Shown: positions 1 through 7,906 of the stretch, in pieces
Layout of the letters: every line of letters starts with the position of its first letter
Position numbering within the stretch: the first letter of the stretch is position 1
Origin: Taklimakanibacter deserti
Lineage (GTDB): Bacteria > Pseudomonadota > Alphaproteobacteria > Rhizobiales > Aestuariivirgaceae
NCBI GenBank assembly: GCA_003574785.1
Contig: QORU01000020.1
Coordinates: 58,051 to 122,050, forward strand
Direction of reading: 5' to 3'
DNA: 64,000 nucleotides
Notes under the pieces: model-generated
Told to the model about the DNA's origin: nothing
Database searches by the model: none
Seen by the model: only the letters and a program-made list of their open reading frames with translations
Program-made: the position numbers and the translations under genes

Positions 1-2
1 AG

Positions 3-770
3 TCGATGATCAATGGCCAGTCGGACCTGGGCGTCGGCACGCCCTATGCCGTGATCCAGAAGTCCAAGCTGCCGCTCAAGAACATCTATCAGATGTCGCG
101 GCTCGTCTTCTTCCCGGTCGCGTCCAAGGAATACAAGACCTGGAAGGACATGAACGGCCAGCCCATCACCTTCCATGCCCGCGGCACCGGCACCGAGGCG
201 ATCGGCAATATCATCGCCAAGCGCGAGGGCATCGAATTCGGCGAGAGAAGCTACGTGCCGGGCTCCGAGAACCGCATCATCGCCATGATGAACGGGCAGA
301 TCAAGGCGACCGTCGTCGATCTCGCCAACAAGAATGTGCTGCTGGCGAAAGCCGGCGACCGCTTCCATGTGCTGCCGGGGCTCGAGGAGCCGGCGAGCGA
401 CGAGCTCGTCTTCGCCAGCGAGGCCTGGCTCAAGGACAATCGCGAGACGGCCAATATCATCGTCGAGGAGCTGCACAAGTTATGGCGCGAGATGAAGGCC
501 AATCCGGCCATCATCGAGACCGAGCGCGCCAAGCGCAATCTGATCGCCGACCAGCCGAAGGAAGTGCTCGCCGAAGTCGTGCCCTTCTATACCGAGGCGA
601 CCAAGGAGGGCGTCTATGCGCCCCTCGAAAACCCCGCCGACGTGGCCAAGGTCGATTTCCTCTTCTACACCGAAGCGGGCATGATGGAAGGATCGGCCGA
701 GACGCTGAAGGTCGAGGAATTCTGGGACCTGGGCCCGCTCGAGGCCGCGAAGAAGAAACTCGGCGATTGA
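3..770 (+). CDS. ABC transporter substrate-binding protein, NMT1/SsuA-like (5' truncated)
   Basis: Periplasmic solute receptor, partial: the frame is open to the left edge, so the signal peptide and first lobe are missing. About 255 residues remain. The visible part has the type II binding-protein pattern of the nitrate/sulfonate/taurine (NMT1) group, with a GTGTEAIGN loop, then an NGQIKATVVDLAN stretch and a long helical C-terminus. It lies just upstream of two BPD-type permeases and an ATPase of the same transporter class, which supports the assignment. The substrate is unknown; the downstream hydrolase suggests an aromatic or carboxylic acid. Confidence 0.75.
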   Translation, partial: SMINGQSDLGVGTPYAVIQKSKLPLKNIYQMSRLVFFPVASKEYKTWKDMNGQPITFHARGTGTEAIGNIIAKREGIEFGERSYVPGSENRIIAMMNGQIKATVVDLANKNVLLAKAGDRFHVLPGLEEPASDELVFASEAWLKDNRETANIIVEELHKLWREMKANPAIIETERAKRNLIADQPKEVLAEVVPFYTEATKEGVYAPLENPADVAKVDFLFYTEAGMMEGSAETLKVEEFWDLGPLEAAKKKLGD

Positions 771-774
771 CTTG

Positions 775-925
775 ATCCTCTCTCCCCCTGCGGGGAAGAG
801 GGTTAGGGTGAGGGGGAAGCAGCGGAAAGGTTAGTCGGCGATGCAAGAAGCAATTCACGTCTGTTCCCCCTCACCCTCCCATTGCTGCGCAATGGGTCCC
901 TCCCTCTCCCCCGGAGGGGGCGAGG
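775..925. repeat. Bipartite palindromic intergenic repeat, copy 1
   Basis: A GC-rich block (ctctccccctgcgggg... gagggttagggtgaggggg) is followed about 50 bases later by its inverted counterpart (gttccccctcaccctccc, then attgctgcgcaat). The same two-part arrangement recurs at about 63785-63911. It looks like a REP-type intergenic element of Hyphomicrobiales rather than coding sequence. It could fold as one long hairpin between the receptor and permease genes, and so might attenuate transcription between them. Confidence 0.7.
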
Positions 926-932
926 GTAATCC

Positions 933-1745
933 ATGACTCTCATCGCCGAGACGAAGCTCCATCATCGGGCCGGATCCACCTGGGGAGATCTCCTCACCCA
1001 TCCGGCTGTCCTGTGGCTCGTCTCGGCGGTGATCGTCGCTGCGAGCTGGGAGATCGCCGGGCGCTGGCCGATCAGCCCGGCTTTCCCGCCTTTCTCCGAC
1101 ACCATGGCGGCACTCTTGGGCCTCATCGCCGACGGCTCGCTCGGCAAGGCGCTGCTCATCACGCTGAAGCCGCTCGCCATCGGCCTCATCGCCTCGATCA
1201 CTGTGGGTGTGGGCCTCGGCGTCCTGATGGGCCTTAACCGCTTCGCCGAGTGGCTGGGCTCGCCCGTCTTCGTCATCGCGCAATCGGCGCCGCTCGCCGC
1301 CCTCATCCCGATCCTCACTTTCGCCTATGGCATCGGCTTGACCGCGAAAGTGCTGACCGTCTGCATCATGGCCATGCCGGTCATCGTGCTGAACTCGCTC
1401 AATGCGGTGCGCCACACGCCGCAGACATTGCTCGACATGGGCCATGCCTTCCTTGCCTCGCGCCGGCAGATCATCTTCAAGATCATCCTGCCGGCCGCGA
1501 GCCCCGTGATCTTCGCCGGCTTGCGGCTCGGCTGCGCGGCGGGCTTCATCGGCGTGGTCCTGGCCGAGCTCCTCATCACGCCGACCGGCATCGGCGACAT
1601 CATCACCTACAACCAGTCGGTGGCCGAATATGAGAAGATGTATGCGGCGATCTTCGCCATCATCGCGCTGTCGGTGCTGTTCATTTCAGGCTTGGAGATC
1701 ATCGAGACCACCTTGTTCCGCCCTGAGAAAAGAGGCCGCTCATGA
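933..1745 (+). CDS. ABC transporter permease, NitT/TauT type
   Basis: Inner-membrane permease of 270 residues, about six hydrophobic segments, of the BPD_transp_1 family. The cytoplasmic EAA-like loop is visible near residues 168-190 (DMGHAFLASRRQIIFKIILP), where the ATPase docks. The start is preceded by GA-rich sequence from the upstream repeat. Its last codons overlap the ATPase gene by four bases (ATGA), so the two are translationally coupled. It probably pairs with the second permease at 2545-3303 to form a heterodimeric channel. Confidence 0.88.
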   Translation: MTLIAETKLHHRAGSTWGDLLTHPAVLWLVSAVIVAASWEIAGRWPISPAFPPFSDTMAALLGLIADGSLGKALLITLKPLAIGLIASITVGVGLGVLMGLNRFAEWLGSPVFVIAQSAPLAALIPILTFAYGIGLTAKVLTVCIMAMPVIVLNSLNAVRHTPQTLLDMGHAFLASRRQIIFKIILPAASPVIFAGLRLGCAAGFIGVVLAELLITPTGIGDIITYNQSVAEYEKMYAAIFAIIALSVLFISGLEIIETTLFRPEKRGRS

Positions 1746-2536
1746 GCCCGCAAGCTGCCCGCAAGGCTGAGCCCGCATCCCGGCCGATGGTCCAGGTGCA
1801 CCGCGTGTCGAAGATCTATCCGGGCGGCGTCGAGGCGCTCTCCGGCATCTCGGTCGACTTCCCGGAAGGCCAGCTCACCTCGCTGCTCGGACCTTCCGGC
1901 TGCGGCAAGACCACCTTGCTCAAGATCATCGCCGGCCTCATCCCCGCGACCTCGGGTCTGGTCGAAGTGGACGGCAAGACGGTGACCGGACCCGGACCCG
2001 AGCGCGCTTTCGTGTTCCAGGATTTTGCGCTCATGCCCTGGGCCACCGTGATGCGCAATGTCGCCTTCGGCCTCGAGCTCAAGGGCGTGGCGCAGAGCGA
2101 GCGCGAGGCGGTGGCGGAGAAATATATCGCGAGCGTCGGCCTCAAAGGTTTCGAGCGCGCCTTTCCGCATGAGCTTTCGGGCGGCATGCGCCAGCGTGTC
2201 GGCCTTGCCCGGGCCCTCTGCGTCAATGCCAAGGTGCTGCTCATGGACGAGCCCTTCTCGGCGGTCGATGAGCAGACCAGGCGCAAATTCCAGGAGGACC
2301 TGCTCGAGCTCATCGCGCGCGAGCACAAGACGTTCCTGTTCGTGACCCATTCGATCGAGGAGGCGGTCTATGTATCGGACCGCATCGTCACCCTGTCGCG
2401 CCGACCGAGCCAGGTCTCGTCCATCGTCGAGCCGCAGATCGCGCGCGGTCGCGATCCCGACCAGATCCGCCGCGACTCCGCCTATCTCGATACGGTGGAG
2501 ACGATCTGGCAGAGCCTCAAGCGCTATCTCGACTGA
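1742..2536 (+). CDS. ABC transporter ATP-binding protein, NitT/TauT type
   Basis: Cytoplasmic ATPase of 264 residues that powers the importer. Walker A GPSGCGKTT is at about residue 50, the Q-loop in VFQDFALMPW, the signature LSGGM before RQRVGLARAL, Walker B VLLMDEPF, and the switch histidine in FVTHSIEEAV. The FALMPW and SIEEAV elements are typical of the SsuB/TauB/NrtD branch. The start overlaps the upstream permease stop (ATGA), and the second permease follows eight bases after its stop. Confidence 0.92.
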   Translation: MSPQAARKAEPASRPMVQVHRVSKIYPGGVEALSGISVDFPEGQLTSLLGPSGCGKTTLLKIIAGLIPATSGLVEVDGKTVTGPGPERAFVFQDFALMPWATVMRNVAFGLELKGVAQSEREAVAEKYIASVGLKGFERAFPHELSGGMRQRVGLARALCVNAKVLLMDEPFSAVDEQTRRKFQEDLLELIAREHKTFLFVTHSIEEAVYVSDRIVTLSRRPSQVSSIVEPQIARGRDPDQIRRDSAYLDTVETIWQSLKRYLD

Positions 2537-2544
2537 GGAGGGCC

Positions 2545-3303
2545 ATGATAACCATCGGCAAGTTCCGTCTCCCGATCATGAGCTCGCTCCTCATCTGGGC
2601 GCTGCTGTGGGAGATCGTCGGACGGTCGGGCGCTTCCTTCGTCATCCCGCCGCTCTCCGCCATTCTGGCGCGCATGGTCGAGATCGTGCCGACCGCCACC
2701 TTCGGCGAGGCCCTGTGGATCACGGGCAAAGCCTTCATCATCGGCACGCTCGTCGCCATCGTCATCGGCATACCGCTCGGCGTGCTGATGGGACGCTCGC
2801 TCCTTGCCGATCGCATCTTCCTGCCCTGGGTCAATCTGTTCCTGTCGGCGCCGCTCTCGGCGCTGGTGCCGGTCATCATGGTGATCTTCGGGGCGGGCCA
2901 GACCACCATCATCCTTACCGTCGTGCTCTTCGCCATCTGGATCATCGTGCTCGATGCGCGCGCCGGTGTGCGCAGCATCACGCCGTCCCTCGTCGAGATG
3001 GCGCGGAGCTTCGGCGCCACGCCGCTGCAGGCCTTCGCCAAGATCTATGTCTGGGCGGCGCTGCCCGAAATCCTCTCGGGCGTCAGGCTCGGCCTCATCC
3101 GCGCGGTCAAGGGCGTCGTCATCGGCCAGATGCTGGTGTCGATCATCGGCTTCGGCCGCCTGTTCGAGCTTTATTCCTCGCGCTTCCTGATGGAGCATTT
3201 CTGGGCGCTGCTCTTCGTGCTGTTCGCCTTTGCCTTCGCGATCAACGAGGCCCTGGCCTGGCTCGAGCGGCGCTTCGAGTATTTCGCCTCATCACGCAAC
3301 TGA
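2545..3303 (+). CDS. ABC transporter permease, NitT/TauT type (second subunit)
   Basis: Second BPD_transp_1 permease, 252 residues with about six membrane spans and an EAA-like loop near MARSFGATPLQAFAKIYVWAA. A strong Shine-Dalgarno (GAGGAGGG) sits just before the ATG. Two different permeases with one ATPase suggest a heterodimeric channel; NitT/TauT systems more often use one permease gene twice, so this is a mild departure. Confidence 0.88.
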   Translation: MITIGKFRLPIMSSLLIWALLWEIVGRSGASFVIPPLSAILARMVEIVPTATFGEALWITGKAFIIGTLVAIVIGIPLGVLMGRSLLADRIFLPWVNLFLSAPLSALVPVIMVIFGAGQTTIILTVVLFAIWIIVLDARAGVRSITPSLVEMARSFGATPLQAFAKIYVWAALPEILSGVRLGLIRAVKGVVIGQMLVSIIGFGRLFELYSSRFLMEHFWALLFVLFAFAFAINEALAWLERRFEYFASSRN

Positions 3304-3332
3304 ACCTCATCGCAACAAGGAGCAGATAGAAT

Positions 3333-4016
3333 ATGGATTTCGTGATCGTCCAGCCGCGACAGGCGAGCCTCAAGGTGAAGGGCACAAGCTCATCCTTTCC
3401 GGTGCACCGCATCTATTGCGTGGGGCGCAATTATGCGGCGCATGCGATCGAGATGGGCCACGATCCCAATCGCGAGGCGCCTTTCTTCTTCCAGAAGAAT
3501 CCCGACAATCTGGTCGAGGACGGCCGGTTCCCCTATCCGCCCGCCTCGAATGACGTCCACCACGAGATCGAGCTCATCGTGGCGCTGAAGGACGGCGGCA
3601 AGGATATCCCGCTCGGCCAGGCCCTCGATCGTGTCTATGGCTATGGCGTCGGCCTCGACATGACGCGCCGCGATCTCCAGGGCAAGGCCAAGGATGCGGG
3701 CCGGCCCTGGGAAATCGGCAAGGCGTTTGAATCCTCCGCTCCCGCGAGCGCCCTGGTGCCGGCCGATGAGATCGGCCATCCCGCGCAAGGCGCCATCTGG
3801 CTCGATGTCAATGGCGAGCGCAAGCAAACCGGCGACCTCAACCAGATGATCTGGAAGGTACCGGAGATGATCAGCTATCTCTCCGGCCTCTTCGTGCTGC
3901 AGCCCGGCGATCTCATCTTCTCCGGCACGCCTTCAGGGGTCGGACCGGTGAAGCGCGGCGACCGGCTCCTTGGCCACATCGACGGCATCGGCGATCTCGA
4001 GGTGCTCGTGGTCTGA
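3333..4016 (+). CDS. Fumarylacetoacetate hydrolase family protein (fumarylpyruvate hydrolase-like)
   Basis: Cytoplasmic 227-residue enzyme of the FAH fold that hydrolyses a C-C bond in a beta-diketo acid. The opening IYCVGRNYAAHA, FFFQKNPDNLV and PYPPASNDVHHEIELIVAL are characteristic of the short fumarylpyruvate/acylpyruvate hydrolase branch. The metal ligands are the glutamates of HHEIEL and the aspartate of GVGLDMTRRD. It is the last gene of the ABC importer operon (29 bases after the permease, AAGGAG ribosome site), so the imported compound is plausibly an aromatic acid or its ring-cleavage relative. The exact substrate is inferred. Confidence 0.85.
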   Translation: MDFVIVQPRQASLKVKGTSSSFPVHRIYCVGRNYAAHAIEMGHDPNREAPFFFQKNPDNLVEDGRFPYPPASNDVHHEIELIVALKDGGKDIPLGQALDRVYGYGVGLDMTRRDLQGKAKDAGRPWEIGKAFESSAPASALVPADEIGHPAQGAIWLDVNGERKQTGDLNQMIWKVPEMISYLSGLFVLQPGDLIFSGTPSGVGPVKRGDRLLGHIDGIGDLEVLVV

Positions 4017-4034
4017 GCGGGCCGGTGGGCTTCG

Positions 4035-4757
4035 CTATTCCGTCAGCCGGCCGCCGCGATGGGCGAGGTTCATCACGGCCTTATACGCGGTCGGCGAGCG
4101 CTTGCCGGGCATGTTGGCTTCCAGAACGAGTTCGTCGATGAAGCCCTGGCTGACTTCCACCTCCACGCAATGATCAAGCTTGTCGACCAGCCACACCCGA
4201 TAGCCCTCTGCATATTTGTCCTGGTAGCCTGAATCATCATTCGGGATCCGGCCAACCAGGGGAAGAGAGGGTACCAGCATGATCTTGGGCTTGGGGAAAT
4301 CATAGGTATGCCCTTCATAGGCATAACCGAACATGATTCCCGACGACAGCTTGTCGCCCTTCGTTTCGGTGCCGAGGAGAACCGTGCCCAGGAGCTTCAT
4401 GGCCAGCCCCAGTTGAAAGGTGGCCCCGGTTGAGTTGGGAGTGGGTCCGGAAGGCCAGAGGGATTGGATGTCGATCGGCTTCCCGGGATTCTTGCGCAAA
4501 GTCGTGAGCACCTTGATGACGCGGTCGATCTCTTCCTTGACCCGCTCCGGTTCGCTGAGATCGAACCTGATATTCATGCTCTTGCTCGCACCTTCATTGA
4601 AGGACGAGATGGTCACCTTGGGTCCGTCAAAAACGATACCTGGCCTGCCGGGGATGCCGTACAGCCGGACCTGCGTCGGATTGTAGTGACCATCGGCATT
4701 GGTCGGCTTGTTGCTGGCATCGGCGGATGTATAGGTCGGTCTATGGTAATCGCTCAT
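4035..4757 (-). CDS. Orphan 240-residue protein, last gene of the YcaO-TfuA operon
   Basis: I do not recognise a family. The protein is soluble, with no signal peptide or membrane segment. The N-terminus (about 1-45) is polar and Gly/Pro/Asn-rich with a GIPGRPG stretch. A mixed alpha/beta middle follows, including a charged helix around SEPERVKEEIDRVIKVLTTL, and the C-terminus is basic. An excellent ribosome site (AGAAGGAGAGGCC) precedes the ATG, 15 bases after the metallopeptidase-like gene. Position makes it a candidate substrate, scaffold or immunity partner of the YcaO-TfuA pair; nothing in the sequence decides which. It converges with the FAH gene. Confidence 0.7.
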   Translation of the reverse strand: MSDYHRPTYTSADASNKPTNADGHYNPTQVRLYGIPGRPGIVFDGPKVTISSFNEGASKSMNIRFDLSEPERVKEEIDRVIKVLTTLRKNPGKPIDIQSLWPSGPTPNSTGATFQLGLAMKLLGTVLLGTETKGDKLSSGIMFGYAYEGHTYDFPKPKIMLVPSLPLVGRIPNDDSGYQDKYAEGYRVWLVDKLDHCVEVEVSQGFIDELVLEANMPGKRSPTAYKAVMNLAHRGGRLTE

Positions 4758-4772
4758 GGCCTCTCCTTCTGA

Positions 4773-5975
4773 TCACAAAATCTCGCGCCACAGGAAATTC
4801 GCTTCGAACCGCGCTGCCAGCTCCGGCGAGGCGGCATCGCCACATTCGCACAAGGTCATCGCGGCTTCAGCGAAGCTCAAGCGATCGGGATCGAGGCGCT
4901 GCCATGCCTGCACCAGGGCCAGCGCCACTTCATCGCGCGCTTCGACGAGCGCCGTCTTGAACAAATAAGGCCGGGCGCGGAAAGCCCCCGCCGTGAACTG
5001 CGACAGGCGCTGCATCTGGGCCGCGTCCACGTCATGAATATCGATCTCGAGAAGCCGCGCATCGGCGAGCTCGCGCTCGGCCAGGCGCGCATGGAAGCCC
5101 GAGACGATCGTGTCGAAGACGGCGCCGGTGAAAGGCCGCGACTGATCGTGGATCTCGCCCGAGACCTCGCTCATACGGCGTGAATTCCCGGCGAGCCTGA
5201 TCTGCCGGTCGCCGGTCAGCTCGGCGATGCGGTTGAGCTCGTTGAGCATCAGGAGATTGCCTTCGCAATGGCGCAACAAGCGGTCGAGGCCGGTATCGAA
5301 ATGCATGAAGCAGAGAAGCGAGATCAGGTCCGAATTCGATTCGTGGAAGGCACCGAAGTCGCCCCTATCGAGGCCGCTTTCCGGCATGCCGAACAAAGAG
5401 AACAGGACGGCATGGCCGACCTCATGGGCGATGACATCGAAATTGAGGGCGAAGGGAGCTGCCTCGCCATCGGCGCCGCGGTCGACACCGAGCTCGAGAA
5501 AACCGTAGCCCGATTGGGCGTTGCGCCATTCGACCCAGGGAATGATCTCGAGGCTGTCATAGGTGCCGGCGAAGTGCCAGACGATCTCATGGCCGAGATA
5601 GCTCTCGACGATGTCAAGCACGCGCTGGACGGAAGCGAAGGCATGGGCGGCGATGAACTGTCGCGTGCCCGGGCTCAGATGATCGAAATGACCGTCGGGC
5701 CCCGCTTCCGCCGGCGGATAGACCTCGCCGACGAAGGGCGGCAGGTAGGGGTACTCGTATGGCTCTTTTTCCAGGAGCGGATCGCGCACATGGAGGCGGC
5801 GGTTGGCCGGGCCCGGCCGCAGCCGGTCGGGCGGTGTCGATATCCATACGGGCTCGGGCTTGTCATAGCCCGACACATAGGGCGCCTGCGGATAGAGAAG
5901 AAAGCGCGTGCCGAGCGGCGAGCTCACACGGTCTTCGCCCGCAGCAGAGGAATCGTCCATTCTGTAACCCCGCAT
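4773..5975 (-). CDS. HEXXH zinc metallopeptidase-like protein (thermolysin/gluzincin type)
   Basis: Protein of 400 residues without a clear signal peptide. It carries HEVGH at residues 184-188 (preceded by NFDVIA) and, 24 residues on, HESNSD at 211-216. This matches the gluzincin pattern in which the third zinc ligand is the Glu of an ExxxD motif (NEAISD in thermolysin). Flanking sequence shares no further obvious similarity with secreted M4 enzymes, so it is probably cytoplasmic. It lies between TfuA and the orphan gene on the same strand. By analogy with RiPP loci it could remove a leader peptide or cleave a modified protein. A second in-frame ATG lies at 5960. Confidence 0.72.
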   Translation of the reverse strand: MRGYRMDDSSAAGEDRVSSPLGTRFLLYPQAPYVSGYDKPEPVWISTPPDRLRPGPANRRLHVRDPLLEKEPYEYPYLPPFVGEVYPPAEAGPDGHFDHLSPGTRQFIAAHAFASVQRVLDIVESYLGHEIVWHFAGTYDSLEIIPWVEWRNAQSGYGFLELGVDRGADGEAAPFALNFDVIAHEVGHAVLFSLFGMPESGLDRGDFGAFHESNSDLISLLCFMHFDTGLDRLLRHCEGNLLMLNELNRIAELTGDRQIRLAGNSRRMSEVSGEIHDQSRPFTGAVFDTIVSGFHARLAERELADARLLEIDIHDVDAAQMQRLSQFTAGAFRARPYLFKTALVEARDEVALALVQAWQRLDPDRLSFAEAAMTLCECGDAASPELAARFEANFLWREIL

Positions 5976-6022
5976 CCGCGGAACCTACCATACGGTCATT
6001 TCGTTGGGAACAGACCCGAGGA

Positions 6023-6748
6023 TCATGCATCGGCCGGCAGAGCAATGTTCGCGTGACGAAGGTCGCGAACAAATGCGGTTGTCCAGGTAAAGGGTCGAGG
6101 CGTGGGAGGCGGCATGGCGTTAACCTTATCCAGGAAGCGCAAGGCCTGCACGGCGTCATCGCGCTTTTGCTCGACGATATGCCGCTCGAGCATGGCGTAA
6201 TCCGCCGCGGTCCCGGCCTCCCTCATCACATTGACAAGCGTGCGCTCGCGATAGTTGAGCCGGCGCGCTGCGGTCTCGAGATGCCGGCGCTGCACGTTGT
6301 CGATGACGCCCAGGCGCTCGGCGCGCTTGACCGTCTGCACGAGATCGACAAGGGCCAGCGTCATTGCCGCCGATCCGAGCTCCTCCGGCATATGCAGAAC
6401 CGCCACCGCGTCATCGGGCGCGAAAGCATGGCGGCGGTACCAGCGATAGATGAGGCCTATGCCGATCATGCCATGGCCGTGGAGCTCGGCCGCCCGCAAG
6501 GCGCCCATGCTGGCGGCGCCCAAGACCCTGACGCCGCGCGCCATCGCCCATAGGATCTCCTTGTGCCGGACCGCGGGCGCGGACTGGAAGGTGCCATCGA
6601 TGATGAGGAGCGCGCGGGGTTCATATCGTTGCACGGCCGAGATGACCGAGCCCTGCGCCGCCGGCGGCAGATAGATCGCATCGCATATGTCCTTCGCGGT
6701 GGAAAGCGGCAACGAGGGACCAAGGAATATGATGGGCGGCTGCTCCAT
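6023..6748 (-). CDS. TfuA-like protein, partner of YcaO
   Basis: Protein of 241 residues with the TfuA-domain signature: IIFLGPSL at the N-terminus, AIYLPPAAQG, LLIIDGTF, HKEILWAM, then GAASMGALRAAEL and a GMIGIG loop. TfuA proteins act with YcaO enzymes; in archaeal McrA thioamidation and in thioamide RiPPs the pair installs backbone thioamides. TfuA is thought to bring sulfur or stimulate the YcaO. Its ATG follows the YcaO stop with no gap (TGA-ATG), so the two are made together. Function beyond partner of YcaO is inferred. Confidence 0.9.
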   Translation of the reverse strand: MEQPPIIFLGPSLPLSTAKDICDAIYLPPAAQGSVISAVQRYEPRALLIIDGTFQSAPAVRHKEILWAMARGVRVLGAASMGALRAAELHGHGMIGIGLIYRWYRRHAFAPDDAVAVLHMPEELGSAAMTLALVDLVQTVKRAERLGVIDNVQRRHLETAARRLNYRERTLVNVMREAGTAADYAMLERHIVEQKRDDAVQALRFLDKVNAMPPPTPRPFTWTTAFVRDLRHANIALPADA

Positions 6749-7906
6749 TCATCCCTCGCTCAAAGGCAAAAGCTCGGGCGCCAAAACCTTGACCGCCGAG
6801 AGCCCGGCAAAGGGATGCGTATCGAGGTGCTTGACGAGAAGCGAGGCGAGACCATCGGCGGAGGCCTGCGCGATCAGAAGCTCGAGCCAGTTCGCTCCGG
6901 CTTCCGGCGGTGGCGCAAGTACCGAGAAGTCGATCGGGCGCGGCCCCTCCTTGAGCAACTTGCGATGCGCTTCGATCATCGCCCAATCGGGATAGCGGGG
7001 ATAAGCCAGCCGGGTGATGTCTTCGCGCGCACCGGAAATGGCGGCGAGCCGCGATTGCGCCGCCTCCTGGATCGCCCGGCAGGCCGCGGCGGCGGGATCG
7101 AGGCTCGCGGCCGAGCCTTCCGCGGGAAAAGGAATGAGCGTGCCTTGTCCACGATCCTCTTCGAGGAGATGGCACCAGATGACGGATACGCAGGCGCGGG
7201 CCTCGACCCGCCAGAGACCGACCAGGAGCCCGGCGCTTTGAACGCGATCGAGAAGATCGTTGAGGACCGGATCGTCGATGGTCGCGCGATCGATGCGGAA
7301 GCGCTGGAAGAAGCCATGGGTGCGGTTGGCGGCGGCCAAGGCATCGCGTTCGAAACATTCGAGGAGCCCATGCAGCACGGCGTCATGTTCATTGAGCGCC
7401 ACCGCGAGACCCGAGGTGGAGGCCTCGAAATAGGCATCTTGGGGATTGAAGGGATAGGTGAAAGCGGTGTGGACGAGGCTGAGCGGAATCATCCGCGATG
7501 TGTCGGAGAGAAGGTCGCTCGCCGCCGTCCAGCCCAGGGCTTCGGCGTGCCAGTCGCGCGGACAGTCATTCGAAAGATGCGGGACGAACTGCGCGGGGGG
7601 AATTCCGAGGTCGTCCGCCGAGGCGGTGACGGCCTCGAAATGCGAAAGCCGCTCGGCGAAGAAGCATTCCGCCGCTTCGAGTATAGCCGAGACGGCGGCG
7701 GCTTCAGGCGTGAAGCCCTTGCCTTGAGCCACCGAATTCGACAGCGACAGAGGGCGCGTGGCCTGCATGACGGGAATGCCGACCCGGTCGAGGCCGGTGA
7801 TGTCGCCGATGCGGGTGATGCCCAGGGCGTCGATATCCGGCATGAGCCGACGCAGGATCTCGCCGGCCATGGGGCCTTGTCGGCCGTCGCGGCCCGGTTC
7901 AGCCAT
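6749..7906 (-). CDS. YcaO-family ATP-dependent backbone modification enzyme
   Basis: Protein of 385 residues. YcaO motifs are visible: SNSVAQGKG then SAILEAAE (about residues 57-80), EASTSGLAVA (161-170), LLECFERD (181-188), and the late RAIQEAAQSR block. The paired Glu-rich helices bind Mg-ATP used to phosphorylate a peptide amide oxygen. It lacks the Pro-rich C-terminus of azoline-forming YcaOs and stands next to TfuA, so thioamide formation is the better guess than azoline formation. The start at 7906 is chosen because its ATG overlaps the cyclase-like gene's TGA (coupling). An ATG at 7870 is an alternative. Confidence 0.9.
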   Translation of the reverse strand: MAEPGRDGRQGPMAGEILRRLMPDIDALGITRIGDITGLDRVGIPVMQATRPLSLSNSVAQGKGFTPEAAAVSAILEAAECFFAERLSHFEAVTASADDLGIPPAQFVPHLSNDCPRDWHAEALGWTAASDLLSDTSRMIPLSLVHTAFTYPFNPQDAYFEASTSGLAVALNEHDAVLHGLLECFERDALAAANRTHGFFQRFRIDRATIDDPVLNDLLDRVQSAGLLVGLWRVEARACVSVIWCHLLEEDRGQGTLIPFPAEGSAASLDPAAAACRAIQEAAQSRLAAISGAREDITRLAYPRYPDWAMIEAHRKLLKEGPRPIDFSVLAPPPEAGANWLELLIAQASADGLASLLVKHLDTHPFAGLSAVKVLAPELLPLSEG

